From Bacteroidota bacterium (GTDB lineage Bacteria > Bacteroidota > Bacteroidia > Cytophagales > Cytophagaceae): a stretch of 64,000 nucleotides of DNA. The stretch covers positions 14,497-78,496 of the forward strand of contig JAEYZG010000052.1 of the NCBI GenBank assembly GCA_023428135.1, read 5' to 3'. The translations under genes and the position numbers were made by a program. Below the pieces are notes generated by a model, which searched no databases, was not told the origin of the DNA, and saw only the letters and a list, made by a program, of their open reading frames with translations. Positions 37,811-46,018 of the stretch are shown here, one piece after another (the first letter of the stretch is position 1; the number at the start of each line of letters is the position of its first letter).

Positions 37811-37942
37811 GTAGAGACGCCATGCTTGCAAGAAACTGTGATGATGAATGACGATGGAAATATATCAGGCATTATTCTAAGGGTGAAGGTAGTTTAAATA
37901 TAGCACATGGTGGGCAAGGAGACGCCAGCATGGCGTCTCTAC
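37811..37942. repeat. Inverted repeat pair with nested hairpin
   Basis: GTAGAGACGCCATGCT at 37811-37826 is repeated in perfect inverted form at 37927-37942. The right copy also forms its own hairpin with arms AGACGCCA / TGGCGTCT at 37920-37938. The ~100 bases between the arms hold no gene. This looks like a small non-autonomous extragenic element. It lies in the gap between two minus-strand genes. Confidence 0.7.
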
Positions 37943-37950
37943 AATTTTAT

Positions 37951-38961
37951 TCAATCCACAAAATGTATCTTGGATTTAATTAGTTTTACCATTATTTCAT
38001 TCCCTGGCTGAAGATTCTTTTTCCTGGTATTAATGCGTATTGTAATGTTATTTTTTACAGTTGCTACAACTTCGTAACTGTCACCTCTGTAATAAATTCT
38101 TTCAACAGTTGCCTGAAAATCACCTTTATCTTCTTTGGTAATGCTGAAATGCTCTGGTCTGATACTTATCTTTGATTTTGTTGGTTTGCAGCCTGAAATA
38201 CCTGTAGTTTCAAGGAAGTTTTCCGCATCAAAAATATTTACTTTTCCGAACAGATAAGCAGAATATTCATCAACAGGCTTTTCATAAATTTTTTCAGGTA
38301 CGTCGAATTGTACTATTTGTCCAGCCCTCATGATCATGATCCTGTCTGCCAGGCTCAATGCGTCCTGAAGGTCATGTGTAATAAAGATCATGGTTTGACC
38401 TTCACTTCGTAAATGATCGAGTACCTGTATTTTAATCTGGTCTTTCAGCATTACATCCAAATTGCTGAAGGGCTCATCCATTAAAAGAAGCTTAGGTCTG
38501 TCAGACATTGCTCTTGCCAGAGCAACTCGTTGCTGCTGACCACCTGAAAGCTCAGAAGGAAGTTTGTCTTCAAGGCCTTCAAGCTTGCAGACTTTAATGA
38601 GCTCATTCAAACGTTCATCCTGTGCTTCTTTGGAAAAATACCTCAGCTGATAGGTGATATTTTCTTTTACAGTATGTTTAGGAAAAAGATTAAATTCCTG
38701 AAAAAGCAGATTTATGTCCGGATGCCCTGGGACAAGGTTTTCGGAAGGGCCTTTTACTTTTTTTCCTTCCAGAAAGACACTTCCTTCGTCTGGCTCGATT
38801 AACCCATTGATAAGTTTTAACAGCGTAGTTTTTCCGGAACCGTTTTCGCCAACTATGGCAATGAATTCTCCTTCAATGCATTCAAATGATACATCTGTAA
38901 CTGCAGATTCAGACTGATTAGTGTATTTTTTGGAAAGATTTGATACCTTTAGAAAGGACAT
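37951..38961 (-). CDS. ABC transporter ATP-binding protein with C-terminal TOBE-like domain
   Basis: The protein has 336 residues. Walker A, GENGSGKTT, is at 38-46, the Q-loop at Q88 (LLFQEFNLFP), the signature LSGGQQQR at 138-145, Walker B LLLMDEP at 158-164, the D-loop SNLD, and the switch H196 in FITHD. The C-terminal ~100 residues (KISIRPEHFSI, FQATVERIYYRGDSYEVVA) are a TOBE-like regulatory domain. This is typical of ATPases for iron, spermidine/putrescine, molybdate or sugar import (CUT1/FbpC/PotA type). No permease or binding-protein gene is adjacent, so the transported substrate cannot be read from context. The gene stands alone on the minus strand. Confidence 0.92.
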   Translation of the reverse strand: MSFLKVSNLSKKYTNQSESAVTDVSFECIEGEFIAIVGENGSGKTTLLKLINGLIEPDEGSVFLEGKKVKGPSENLVPGHPDINLLFQEFNLFPKHTVKENITYQLRYFSKEAQDERLNELIKVCKLEGLEDKLPSELSGGQQQRVALARAMSDRPKLLLMDEPFSNLDVMLKDQIKIQVLDHLRSEGQTMIFITHDLQDALSLADRIMIMRAGQIVQFDVPEKIYEKPVDEYSAYLFGKVNIFDAENFLETTGISGCKPTKSKISIRPEHFSITKEDKGDFQATVERIYYRGDSYEVVATVKNNITIRINTRKKNLQPGNEIMVKLIKSKIHFVD

Positions 38962-39089
38962 TACGTAGAATGATAGATGTAATTAATTAATAGGAAACCA
39001 AGGTAAACCATTTATCGCTTTTTTCTTATTTTGCAGGAAAAATTAATTGAACGAATCTCCGCATACGGCTAGTAATCCGCTATATATCA

Positions 39090-40505
39090 ATGAAGAATAA
39101 TAAAAAAATACAGAATGCCTGGTGTATGTATGACTGGGCAAATTCTGTTTATTCCCTGACAATAACCACTGCAATATTTCCAAGCTATTATGCTGCTATC
39201 ATGCCCGAAAGACCTGATAAGGTAAGTTTTCTGGGATTTGAATTTTATAGTTCGGCGTTATATTCATTTGCACTGGCAGCTGTTTTTTTGCTAGCTGCCA
39301 TCTTGAGTCCCATATTAACTCCGATAGCGGATAATACTGGAAAGAAAAAGTTTTTTATGCAAATGTTCTGCTATCTGGGAAGTTTGGGTTGTGCTTATCT
39401 TTTCTTTTTTCATAAAGATGCCGGTATTCTCTCACAGTTTACATTGACAACTTCAATTCTTGCATTTATAGTTGCAGGATTAGGTTATAGCGGGAGTATA
39501 GTATTCTATAATTCTTTTCTTCCGGAAATCTCAACGGAAGATCAGTATGACAGATTAAGTGCACGTGGTTTTGCTATGGGATATATAGGAAGTGTACTGC
39601 TTTTGATTTTTAATATTACCATGTTGACTATGCCTGACCTTTATTTTAATGTTGATGGAAAGGTGGATGAACTGGTGGGGGCTGGTGCTTCCAATGCAGA
39701 TGCTATAGAGCAGGCAAAGTCGTTTTATTCAGGACTGGCCGCCAGAATTTCTTTTCTATCTGTTGGGGTATGGTGGTTTCTGTTTGCCCAGTATTCTTTT
39801 TATTATCTGCCTTCTAATGTATATAAGAAAGAAAGTCGGGGTAATTGGTTATGGAGTGGATTCAGAGAACTTAATAAAGTACTTTCAGAAGTCAGAAAAG
39901 AAAAATACCTTAAAATTTTCTTACCCGGATTTTTCTTCTACAATCTTGGAGTACAGACTGTCATGTATATGGCGGTAATATTCGCAGAAGGAGAGCTTAA
40001 TCTTAAGATGAGTGAACTGATCATTGTTATCCTCATTATCCAGCTTCTTGCTATTGTTGGTGCGAATCTGAGTGCGAAACTATCAGGCAAAATCGGTAAT
40101 ATCAGTACTTTGCGTTATATCAATATGATATGGGTACTTGTTTGTATAGCTGCATATTTTGTTAAAACGGATGTTCAGTTTTATGGACTGGCAGTAGTAG
40201 TAGGATTTATCATGGGAGGCGTTCAGTCGATATCCAGATCTACTTATGCTAAATTGATCCCGGAACAGACCACAGACCATGCTTCTTATTTTAGCTTCTA
40301 TGATGTGGCAGAAAAATTATCCTGTTTTTTCGGACTTTTCCTTTTTGGAGCAATCGAAGAACTGACAGGAAGCATGAGACCAAGTACTTTGACCTTGGGC
40401 TTAATATTCATCATTGGAATAACATTATTGTCCTTTATCCCTTCATTGAAATCTTATTCAGGACAAACTGAATTAAAATTGGATCATTCAGGAAAAAATG
40501 TTTAG
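39090..40505 (+). CDS. MFS transporter of the UMF1 / Atg22-like family
   Basis: The protein has 471 residues with about 12 membrane helices. The N-terminus NAWCMYDWANSVYSLTITTAI is the family hallmark (WclYDwAns). Other typical stretches are GYSGSIVFYNSFLPEIS, in which early loop residues are conserved, and VGFIMGGVQSISRSTYAKLIP near residue 380. UMF1/Atg22 proteins are efflux-type major facilitator transporters, and in fungi they export amino acids from vacuoles; bacterial substrates are mostly unknown. The gene is monocistronic. It is divergent from the ABC ATPase gene, with 128 bases between the two starts, and is followed by the tRNA gene 58 bases later. Confidence 0.9.
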   Translation: MKNNKKIQNAWCMYDWANSVYSLTITTAIFPSYYAAIMPERPDKVSFLGFEFYSSALYSFALAAVFLLAAILSPILTPIADNTGKKKFFMQMFCYLGSLGCAYLFFFHKDAGILSQFTLTTSILAFIVAGLGYSGSIVFYNSFLPEISTEDQYDRLSARGFAMGYIGSVLLLIFNITMLTMPDLYFNVDGKVDELVGAGASNADAIEQAKSFYSGLAARISFLSVGVWWFLFAQYSFYYLPSNVYKKESRGNWLWSGFRELNKVLSEVRKEKYLKIFLPGFFFYNLGVQTVMYMAVIFAEGELNLKMSELIIVILIIQLLAIVGANLSAKLSGKIGNISTLRYINMIWVLVCIAAYFVKTDVQFYGLAVVVGFIMGGVQSISRSTYAKLIPEQTTDHASYFSFYDVAEKLSCFFGLFLFGAIEELTGSMRPSTLTLGLIFIIGITLLSFIPSLKSYSGQTELKLDHSGKNV

Positions 40506-40563
40506 AGTTGAAATTTCAATTTGCATTTATAAATAAATAATATGTAATTCGCATTCATATTAT

Positions 40564-40638
40564 GGGATGTTAGCTCAGTTGGTTCAGAGCATCACGTCGA
40601 CAACGTGGGGGCCACTGGTTCGAGTCCAGTACGTCCCA
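40564..40638 (+). tRNA. tRNA-Val (GAC), with C33 in the anticodon loop
   Basis: A complete cloverleaf can be folded by eye. The acceptor stem is GGGATGT / ACGTCCC, and the D stem is GCTC / GAGC with a GG-containing loop. The anticodon stem is TCACG / CGTGG, with anticodon GAC at 40599-40601. The variable loop has 5 bases. The T arm is ACTGG TTCGAGT CCAGT, and A is the discriminator. The anticodon loop reads TCGACAA, so position 33 is C rather than the almost invariant U. CCA is not encoded. A strong terminator follows two bases later. Confidence 0.9.
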
Positions 40639-40640
40639 CA

Positions 40641-40679
40641 AAGGACAAATCAGTCAAAGTGCTGGTTTGTCCTTTTTTA
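40641..40679 (+). terminator. Rho-independent terminator of the tRNA gene
   Basis: Arms AAGGACAAATCAG and CTGGTTTGTCCTT (one G-T wobble) surround an 8-base loop and lead into a T-run. It starts two bases after the tRNA-Val discriminator base and its CA. Confidence 0.9.
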
Positions 40680-40949
40680 TTTAATCTCTTTTTGTAATTG
40701 ACCAGCTAAATTAAAATTAATCAGGTGGGTAACAAAAGCCAATGATTGTAAATCCTTCCCTCGGGAAGGATCAGCTATTCTTTGGAATGTTGATAGTGCT
40801 GGAATGTTCTTTTAGATGACTGAAAGAAGCTTCATTTCCCATCAGACAATGTGAAAAATTTCTATTCCTTATCAAAATTACATTTTTTCTTCTTTTTGTT
40901 TACTAAATCTTAAGCTGTTTTGTAGGGGACATTATTTTGAAAGCTGCCT
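40680..40949 (+). promoter_or_regulatory. Upstream region of the GH43 gene with small hairpin and shared 34-base element
   Basis: No gene is present between the tRNA terminator and the first CAZyme gene. A perfect 8-bp hairpin, ATCCTTCC / GGAAGGAT, lies at 40752-40771. At 40896-40929 is an element starting TTGTTTACTAAA and ending TTGTAGGG that recurs with the same internal spacing at 48376-48409 upstream of the GH95 gene. Its last base is 20 bases before the GH43 ATG. It may be a promoter or an activator-binding site; this is inference from recurrence. Confidence 0.55.
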
Positions 40950-43523
40950 ATGAAAACAATGCTATACCACTTCTTTTTACTTGCTTTTTTTTCTTTTGTT
41001 GCAGGTAATGCTTCCGGCCAGATGGCTACTAACCCCATCATTTTTGCTGATGTTCCTGATCCTGATTTTGTGCGGGTTGGGGATACCTACTACATGAGCA
41101 GTACCACCATGTACTTCAATCCGGGAGTACCCATCATGAAGTCAAAAGACCTGGTGAACTGGGAGGTCGTAAGCTATTGCTATCCCATTATGGCTAATAC
41201 TGATGCATTGAATCTCAATGGTGGAATGGAAGCCTATAGCGGAGGTACCTGGGCGAGCAGCATCAACTATTATAAAGGAACATTCTATGTCAGTTCTTTT
41301 TCTTATTCTACCGGAAAAACTTATATCTACAAAACTACCAATATTGAAACCGGACCGTGGACCACGATTACTTTAAATAAAGTGTATCATGATCATTCTC
41401 TTTTCTTTGATGATGACGGTAAAGTATATTTTGCTTATGGTCATGATAATATTCAGCTGACTGAAATGAAACCAGACCTGACTGGAGAACAGCCAGGGGG
41501 CGTAAACAAAGTCATCATACCTAAAGCTTCTTCAGTAGCTGGCAGCAGTATGATATTGACCGCTGAAGGTACCAGGATGCAGAAAATCAACGGACAATAT
41601 TATGTGTCTAACATCTGCTGGCCTTCAGGAAAGGGCCGTACACAGATCATTCATCGTTCAGGAAGTGTGGCCGGAACTTATACAGGCCGTATAGCTTTTC
41701 AATCTTCTAATGGTTCTGCTCAGGGAGAATATATCGACACACCAGATGGAAAATGGTATGCAATGTTTTTCCATGACCATGGGGCAGTTGGTCGTATACC
41801 TGACCTGATGCCTGTAACCTGGAGCAATGGGTGGCCAACAGTGGGGGTAAACGGACAGGTACCAGCTACCCTGGATATTCCCAAAGGGGCAGGATCACTG
41901 AAAGGAATAATTACTTCAGATGAATTTAGTGCCGCACCTCCATTAAAACTACAATGGCAATGGAATCATAACCCCCAGAACAATTACTGGTCACTGACCC
42001 AGCGTAGTGGCTATATGCGGTTAACCAACGAACGCACGGATGCCAATGTGCTTCGTACTACTAATACTCTGACCCAAAGAACCTTTGGTCCGAAATGTTC
42101 CGGATATGTATCTATAGATGTCTCTGGTTTGAAGGATGGAGATTATGCAGGATTAGTGGCGCTGCAAAATAAATATGGTTTGGTGGGGGTAAAGATGACC
42201 GGTACAAGCAAAAGTATTGTAATGGTAAATGGAACAGGTTTTAGCGGAACACCTGTTGAAGTGGCCAGTGTTCCTGTAAATCAAAATACTGTTTACCTAC
42301 GGATTGATTTTGATTTTACCAACAGAACAGATAAAGCTTATTTTTATTACAGTTTAAATGGCTCTACATGGAACGCAATCGGTTCAACACTTCAGATGAA
42401 TTATGACCTGGAGCATTTTGTGGGTTATCGGTTCGGATTGTTTTCTTATGCCACTAAGTCAAGCGGAGGTTATGCTGATTTTGATTTTTTCAGGATAGGA
42501 GCCAATATCACTGAAGCCCAGAATGTAGGTCCGGTAATCTCCATTACAAGTCCTGCAAATGGGGCACGTTTTACTGCAGGATCAGATATAAATATAGCTG
42601 CTACTGCAAGTACCACTGCAGGAACCATAGCAAATGTTCAGTTTTATAATGGAAATACCTTGCTCGGTTCTGATAATTCTTCTCCTTATTCCTACAACTG
42701 GATGAACGTACCTGCGGGCGGTTATCTTTTGCGGGTAATCGCCACAGATAATGCAGGAAGAACTTCAGAAAGCCAGGTAAGTGTAACTGTAAATGTTCCC
42801 AAAGGTCCTTTCAATGGTACTTTTCATTCCATTCCAGGAATGATAGAAGCAGAGGAGTATGATGAAGGAGGTGAAGGAGTTTCTTTTCATGAGGTCAATA
42901 CAAATGGTAACGAAGGAGGAGCGACTTTTAGAAATGACGAAGTTGATATAGAAACGACAGGGGACGCTTCTGGTTCTTTCAATATCGGCTATATTCTTAA
43001 AGGAGAATGGCTGGAATATTCTGTGAATGTAACTGAAACTGGAATATACGATCTGAATTTCAGAGTGGCAGCAGACGGAACAGGCAAAACATTTTATGTA
43101 GAAATGGATGGAGTGGATATTACCGGAGTTGTTTCTTTACCGAATACGGGAGGATGGCAGAACTGGGAAACCATTGCTGTGCCTGGTATTCAGCTTACGA
43201 AAGGCCAGCATGTAATGCGGATTGTTTTCGATTCAGATTATATGAATCTGAACTGGGTTGAATTTAAAAATGAAATTATTACGGATCTGGAACAGGAAAA
43301 CAACTCACCTGTCCGATTATTTCCCAATCCTTTCCAGGAAGTCCTTCAGATTACCTGTGATGAAAAAACGGATTACCAGATTCTGGATCTGACCGGGCGT
43401 GAATTAGAGTCCGGTACTATATACGGAAATGCTACAGTCGGAACGTCTCTTCCCAAAGGCCAGTATCTGTTGAAACTTACCAGCGAAAAAGGCATGAAGG
43501 CAGCTAAAATACTTAAACAATAA
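40950..43523 (+). CDS. T9SS-exported GH43 glycosidase with Ig-like and CBM6 domains
   Basis: The protein has 857 residues with a signal peptide (FFLLAFFSFVAGNASG). The GH43 five-bladed propeller covers about 25-310. The expected catalytic base is D37 in ADVPDPDFVRVGDTYY, the pKa modulator D148 in YHDHSLFFDDDG, and the acid E206 in LTAEGTRMQKINGQYY. A beta-sandwich of the GH43 C-terminal/concanavalin-like type follows (about 320-515). An Ig-like module lies at ~526-618 (VISITSPANGARF), CBM6 at ~628-774 (IPGMIEAEEYDEGGEG ... MNLNWVEFKN), and the T9SS type A tail from ~788 (LFPNPFQEVLQI). Members act on beta-xylosides or arabinofuranosides of hemicellulose; the exact specificity is not readable. 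It is the first of four CBM6-bearing CAZyme genes on this strand. Confidence 0.9.
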   Translation: MKTMLYHFFLLAFFSFVAGNASGQMATNPIIFADVPDPDFVRVGDTYYMSSTTMYFNPGVPIMKSKDLVNWEVVSYCYPIMANTDALNLNGGMEAYSGGTWASSINYYKGTFYVSSFSYSTGKTYIYKTTNIETGPWTTITLNKVYHDHSLFFDDDGKVYFAYGHDNIQLTEMKPDLTGEQPGGVNKVIIPKASSVAGSSMILTAEGTRMQKINGQYYVSNICWPSGKGRTQIIHRSGSVAGTYTGRIAFQSSNGSAQGEYIDTPDGKWYAMFFHDHGAVGRIPDLMPVTWSNGWPTVGVNGQVPATLDIPKGAGSLKGIITSDEFSAAPPLKLQWQWNHNPQNNYWSLTQRSGYMRLTNERTDANVLRTTNTLTQRTFGPKCSGYVSIDVSGLKDGDYAGLVALQNKYGLVGVKMTGTSKSIVMVNGTGFSGTPVEVASVPVNQNTVYLRIDFDFTNRTDKAYFYYSLNGSTWNAIGSTLQMNYDLEHFVGYRFGLFSYATKSSGGYADFDFFRIGANITEAQNVGPVISITSPANGARFTAGSDINIAATASTTAGTIANVQFYNGNTLLGSDNSSPYSYNWMNVPAGGYLLRVIATDNAGRTSESQVSVTVNVPKGPFNGTFHSIPGMIEAEEYDEGGEGVSFHEVNTNGNEGGATFRNDEVDIETTGDASGSFNIGYILKGEWLEYSVNVTETGIYDLNFRVAADGTGKTFYVEMDGVDITGVVSLPNTGGWQNWETIAVPGIQLTKGQHVMRIVFDSDYMNLNWVEFKNEIITDLEQENNSPVRLFPNPFQEVLQITCDEKTDYQILDLTGRELESGTIYGNATVGTSLPKGQYLLKLTSEKGMKAAKILKQ

Positions 43524-43574
43524 TAATCATCAGAACTCAACTTAATCTATTGTATTGATTCAAAATTATGTTTT

Positions 43575-45920
43575 ATGAAAATACTACATTCAGTACTCAT
43601 CTTAATAATTTTTCTGGGAATCTGTAATAAATCTTTTGCTGATTATCCGATAGTTGGATACCGTTTTTTGGCTGATCCAGGGGCCATTGTTTACAATGGA
43701 AGGGTTTATGTGTATTGCTCTAATGATGATGAAAACGATGATGATAGTTATGATATGAGTTCTATCGTTTGTGTATCAAGCAGTGACCTGAAAAACTGGA
43801 CAGACCATGGGGTAGTATTCGATGTGCCACGGGACGCATCCTGGTCAGGCCTGAGCTGGGCACCTTCGCCTGCCTATCGGAATGGAAAGTTTTACCTCTA
43901 TTTCGGGAATGGTGGAAGTGCTATTGGTGTAGCTGTATCCGATAGTCCGACTGGTCCATTTAAAGATCCCGTAGGCCGTGCCATTGTGACTGGAAGCACA
44001 CCGGGAGTTCAGCCTTTTAATGGCTGGCTGTTCGACCCCATGACTTTTGTTGACGATGATGGTCAGGCATACATGTATTTTGGAGGTAATGGTGATGGCA
44101 ACCTTCGTGTGATTAAACTTAACAATGACATGATCAGTACAAGCGGTTCTGCCGGTAAGTTCACTGTGCCTAATTTTTTTGAAGCGGCATGGATGCACAA
44201 GCATAATGGAAAGTATTATTTCTCCTACTCTACAAACCCCAGTGCAGGCATGCGGATCGATTACATGGTGAGTAACAATCCTATGTCTGGCTTTACCTAC
44301 GGGGGAGTGCTATCGCCCCAGCCGCCAACAAATAATAACAATAACCATCATGCTAATATCTTTCTCAATGGTCAGTGGTATCAGATTTATCATAACCGTA
44401 TTGTTGCTTCTCAAACAGGAGTGGGGATGGCTTATCACAGAAACTTAGCTATTGATGCTTTTTCACACAGACAGGATGGTACCATTGTACAGATGGTAAA
44501 TACAGTGAATGGAGTGAAGCAGATTAAATACCTTGATCCTTATGTAAGAGTAGAAGGAGAAACCATGAGTGACCATAATGGTATTGAAACTGAAGTTTGC
44601 AATGCCGGAGGTATGAACCTGGCATATATTGATAATGGTGATTGGGTGATGGTGGAAGGAGTTGATTTTGGCACTGCAGGGGCAGGAAGATTCTCTGCGA
44701 GTGTGGCAAGCAATAAAACTGGCGGAACCATCGAAATTCGACTAGGGAGTGCAACAGGAACCTTAATCGGAACCTTACAGGTACCCAATACAGGAGGGTT
44801 TCAAGCATGGCAGACCGTCAACACTTCAGTGAATCAGACAACCGGAGTGCACAATGTCTACCTTGTGTTTAAAGGAAGTGGAGCAAGCCTTTTTAATGTT
44901 GATCACTGGAGTTTTTCTTCAGCTGGTCCTTCTGTTACGATTACCTCACCAAAGAGCACGGATGTCCTTTTTACGGGTAATGAAATTACAATAACTGCAA
45001 CAGCGCAGGCACAAAGCGGTACCATTGTTTCAGTTGAGTTTTTTTACGATGGGAAATCAATAGGGACTGATAATACAGCTCCTTATTCTTTAAACTATAT
45101 ACCAGTTTCCAGCGGATCACATACCATTATAGCCACTGTTACAGATAGTCAGGGAAATAAACGATCTTCAGAAGTTTCTATTACAGTATATGTTCCTCAG
45201 GGGCCGTATAAAGGCACCCCGTGGCCAATTCCAGGTATAATAGAAGCGGAACATTATGATGAGGGTGGGGAAGGATTTGCATATTATGAAGCTAATACAA
45301 ATGGAAACGAAGGCCTGGCTACTTTAAGAAATGATGAAGTCGACATTGAAACAACACAGGATATTTCCGGGGCCTATAATGTAGGGTATATTCTTTCAGG
45401 GGAATGGCTGGAATATACGGTGAATGTGACTGCAACAGATAAATATGATTTAAATCTACGAGTTGCAGCAGATGGAGCAGGAAGAATCTTTCATGTGGAA
45501 ATGGATTCGATAGATATTACGGGCGACATCACGGTTCCGAATACAGGTGGCTGGCAAAAGTGGGAGACAGTTACTGTTCCTGGAATCGACCTCACTTCCG
45601 GTCAGAAAGTAATGAGAATCGTCTTTGAATCTGATTATATGAACCTGAACTGGGTTGAATTTAAAAATACTATTGTAACAAATCTGGAATCTGCCAAAAG
45701 GGAAACTATTGCAATTTATCCTAATCCTTTTACAGATAAAATATTTTGCAACATCAACGGAGAGTATACTTATCAATTGTTAAATCTGGAAGGTATGGTA
45801 TTAGAATATGGGACTACTTTAGGGGAAATACATATTCATAAAAACTATCCCAAAGGCTCCTACATCTTGAAAATAAACCAGAATGCCTTAGTTAAGGTGT
45901 ATAAAGTTGTAAAAGAATAG
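43575..45920 (+). CDS. T9SS-exported GH43 glycosidase with two CBM6 domains (arabinofuranosidase-type)
   Basis: The protein has 781 residues with a signal peptide ending KSFA. The GH43 domain covers about 24-315, with base D34 (LADPGAIVYNGRVY), modulator D154 (LFDPMTFVDDDG) and acid E203 (FFEAAWMHKHNGKYY). The pattern, followed directly by a CBM6 (about 323-451, VRVEGETMSDHNG), resembles XynD-type arabinoxylan arabinofuranohydrolases. An Ig-like module (about 452-545) and a second CBM6 (about 552-699, IPGIIEAEHYDEGGEG) follow, then the T9SS tail from ~711 (IYPNPFTDKIF). The second CBM6 is close to those of the neighbouring genes, while the first belongs to a different CBM6 subgroup. The gene is 51 bases downstream of the previous GH43 gene and probably co-transcribed with it. 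Confidence 0.9.
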   Translation: MKILHSVLILIIFLGICNKSFADYPIVGYRFLADPGAIVYNGRVYVYCSNDDENDDDSYDMSSIVCVSSSDLKNWTDHGVVFDVPRDASWSGLSWAPSPAYRNGKFYLYFGNGGSAIGVAVSDSPTGPFKDPVGRAIVTGSTPGVQPFNGWLFDPMTFVDDDGQAYMYFGGNGDGNLRVIKLNNDMISTSGSAGKFTVPNFFEAAWMHKHNGKYYFSYSTNPSAGMRIDYMVSNNPMSGFTYGGVLSPQPPTNNNNNHHANIFLNGQWYQIYHNRIVASQTGVGMAYHRNLAIDAFSHRQDGTIVQMVNTVNGVKQIKYLDPYVRVEGETMSDHNGIETEVCNAGGMNLAYIDNGDWVMVEGVDFGTAGAGRFSASVASNKTGGTIEIRLGSATGTLIGTLQVPNTGGFQAWQTVNTSVNQTTGVHNVYLVFKGSGASLFNVDHWSFSSAGPSVTITSPKSTDVLFTGNEITITATAQAQSGTIVSVEFFYDGKSIGTDNTAPYSLNYIPVSSGSHTIIATVTDSQGNKRSSEVSITVYVPQGPYKGTPWPIPGIIEAEHYDEGGEGFAYYEANTNGNEGLATLRNDEVDIETTQDISGAYNVGYILSGEWLEYTVNVTATDKYDLNLRVAADGAGRIFHVEMDSIDITGDITVPNTGGWQKWETVTVPGIDLTSGQKVMRIVFESDYMNLNWVEFKNTIVTNLESAKRETIAIYPNPFTDKIFCNINGEYTYQLLNLEGMVLEYGTTLGEIHIHKNYPKGSYILKINQNALVKVYKVVKE

Positions 45921-46018
45921 CTGCAGGTATTTGTCATCCTCCTGCTTCTGGTTAATAAGTAGATAAATTATAATCATAAACAATGAATCATATTATATCA
46001 TTTTAATTCTGATCTTTG

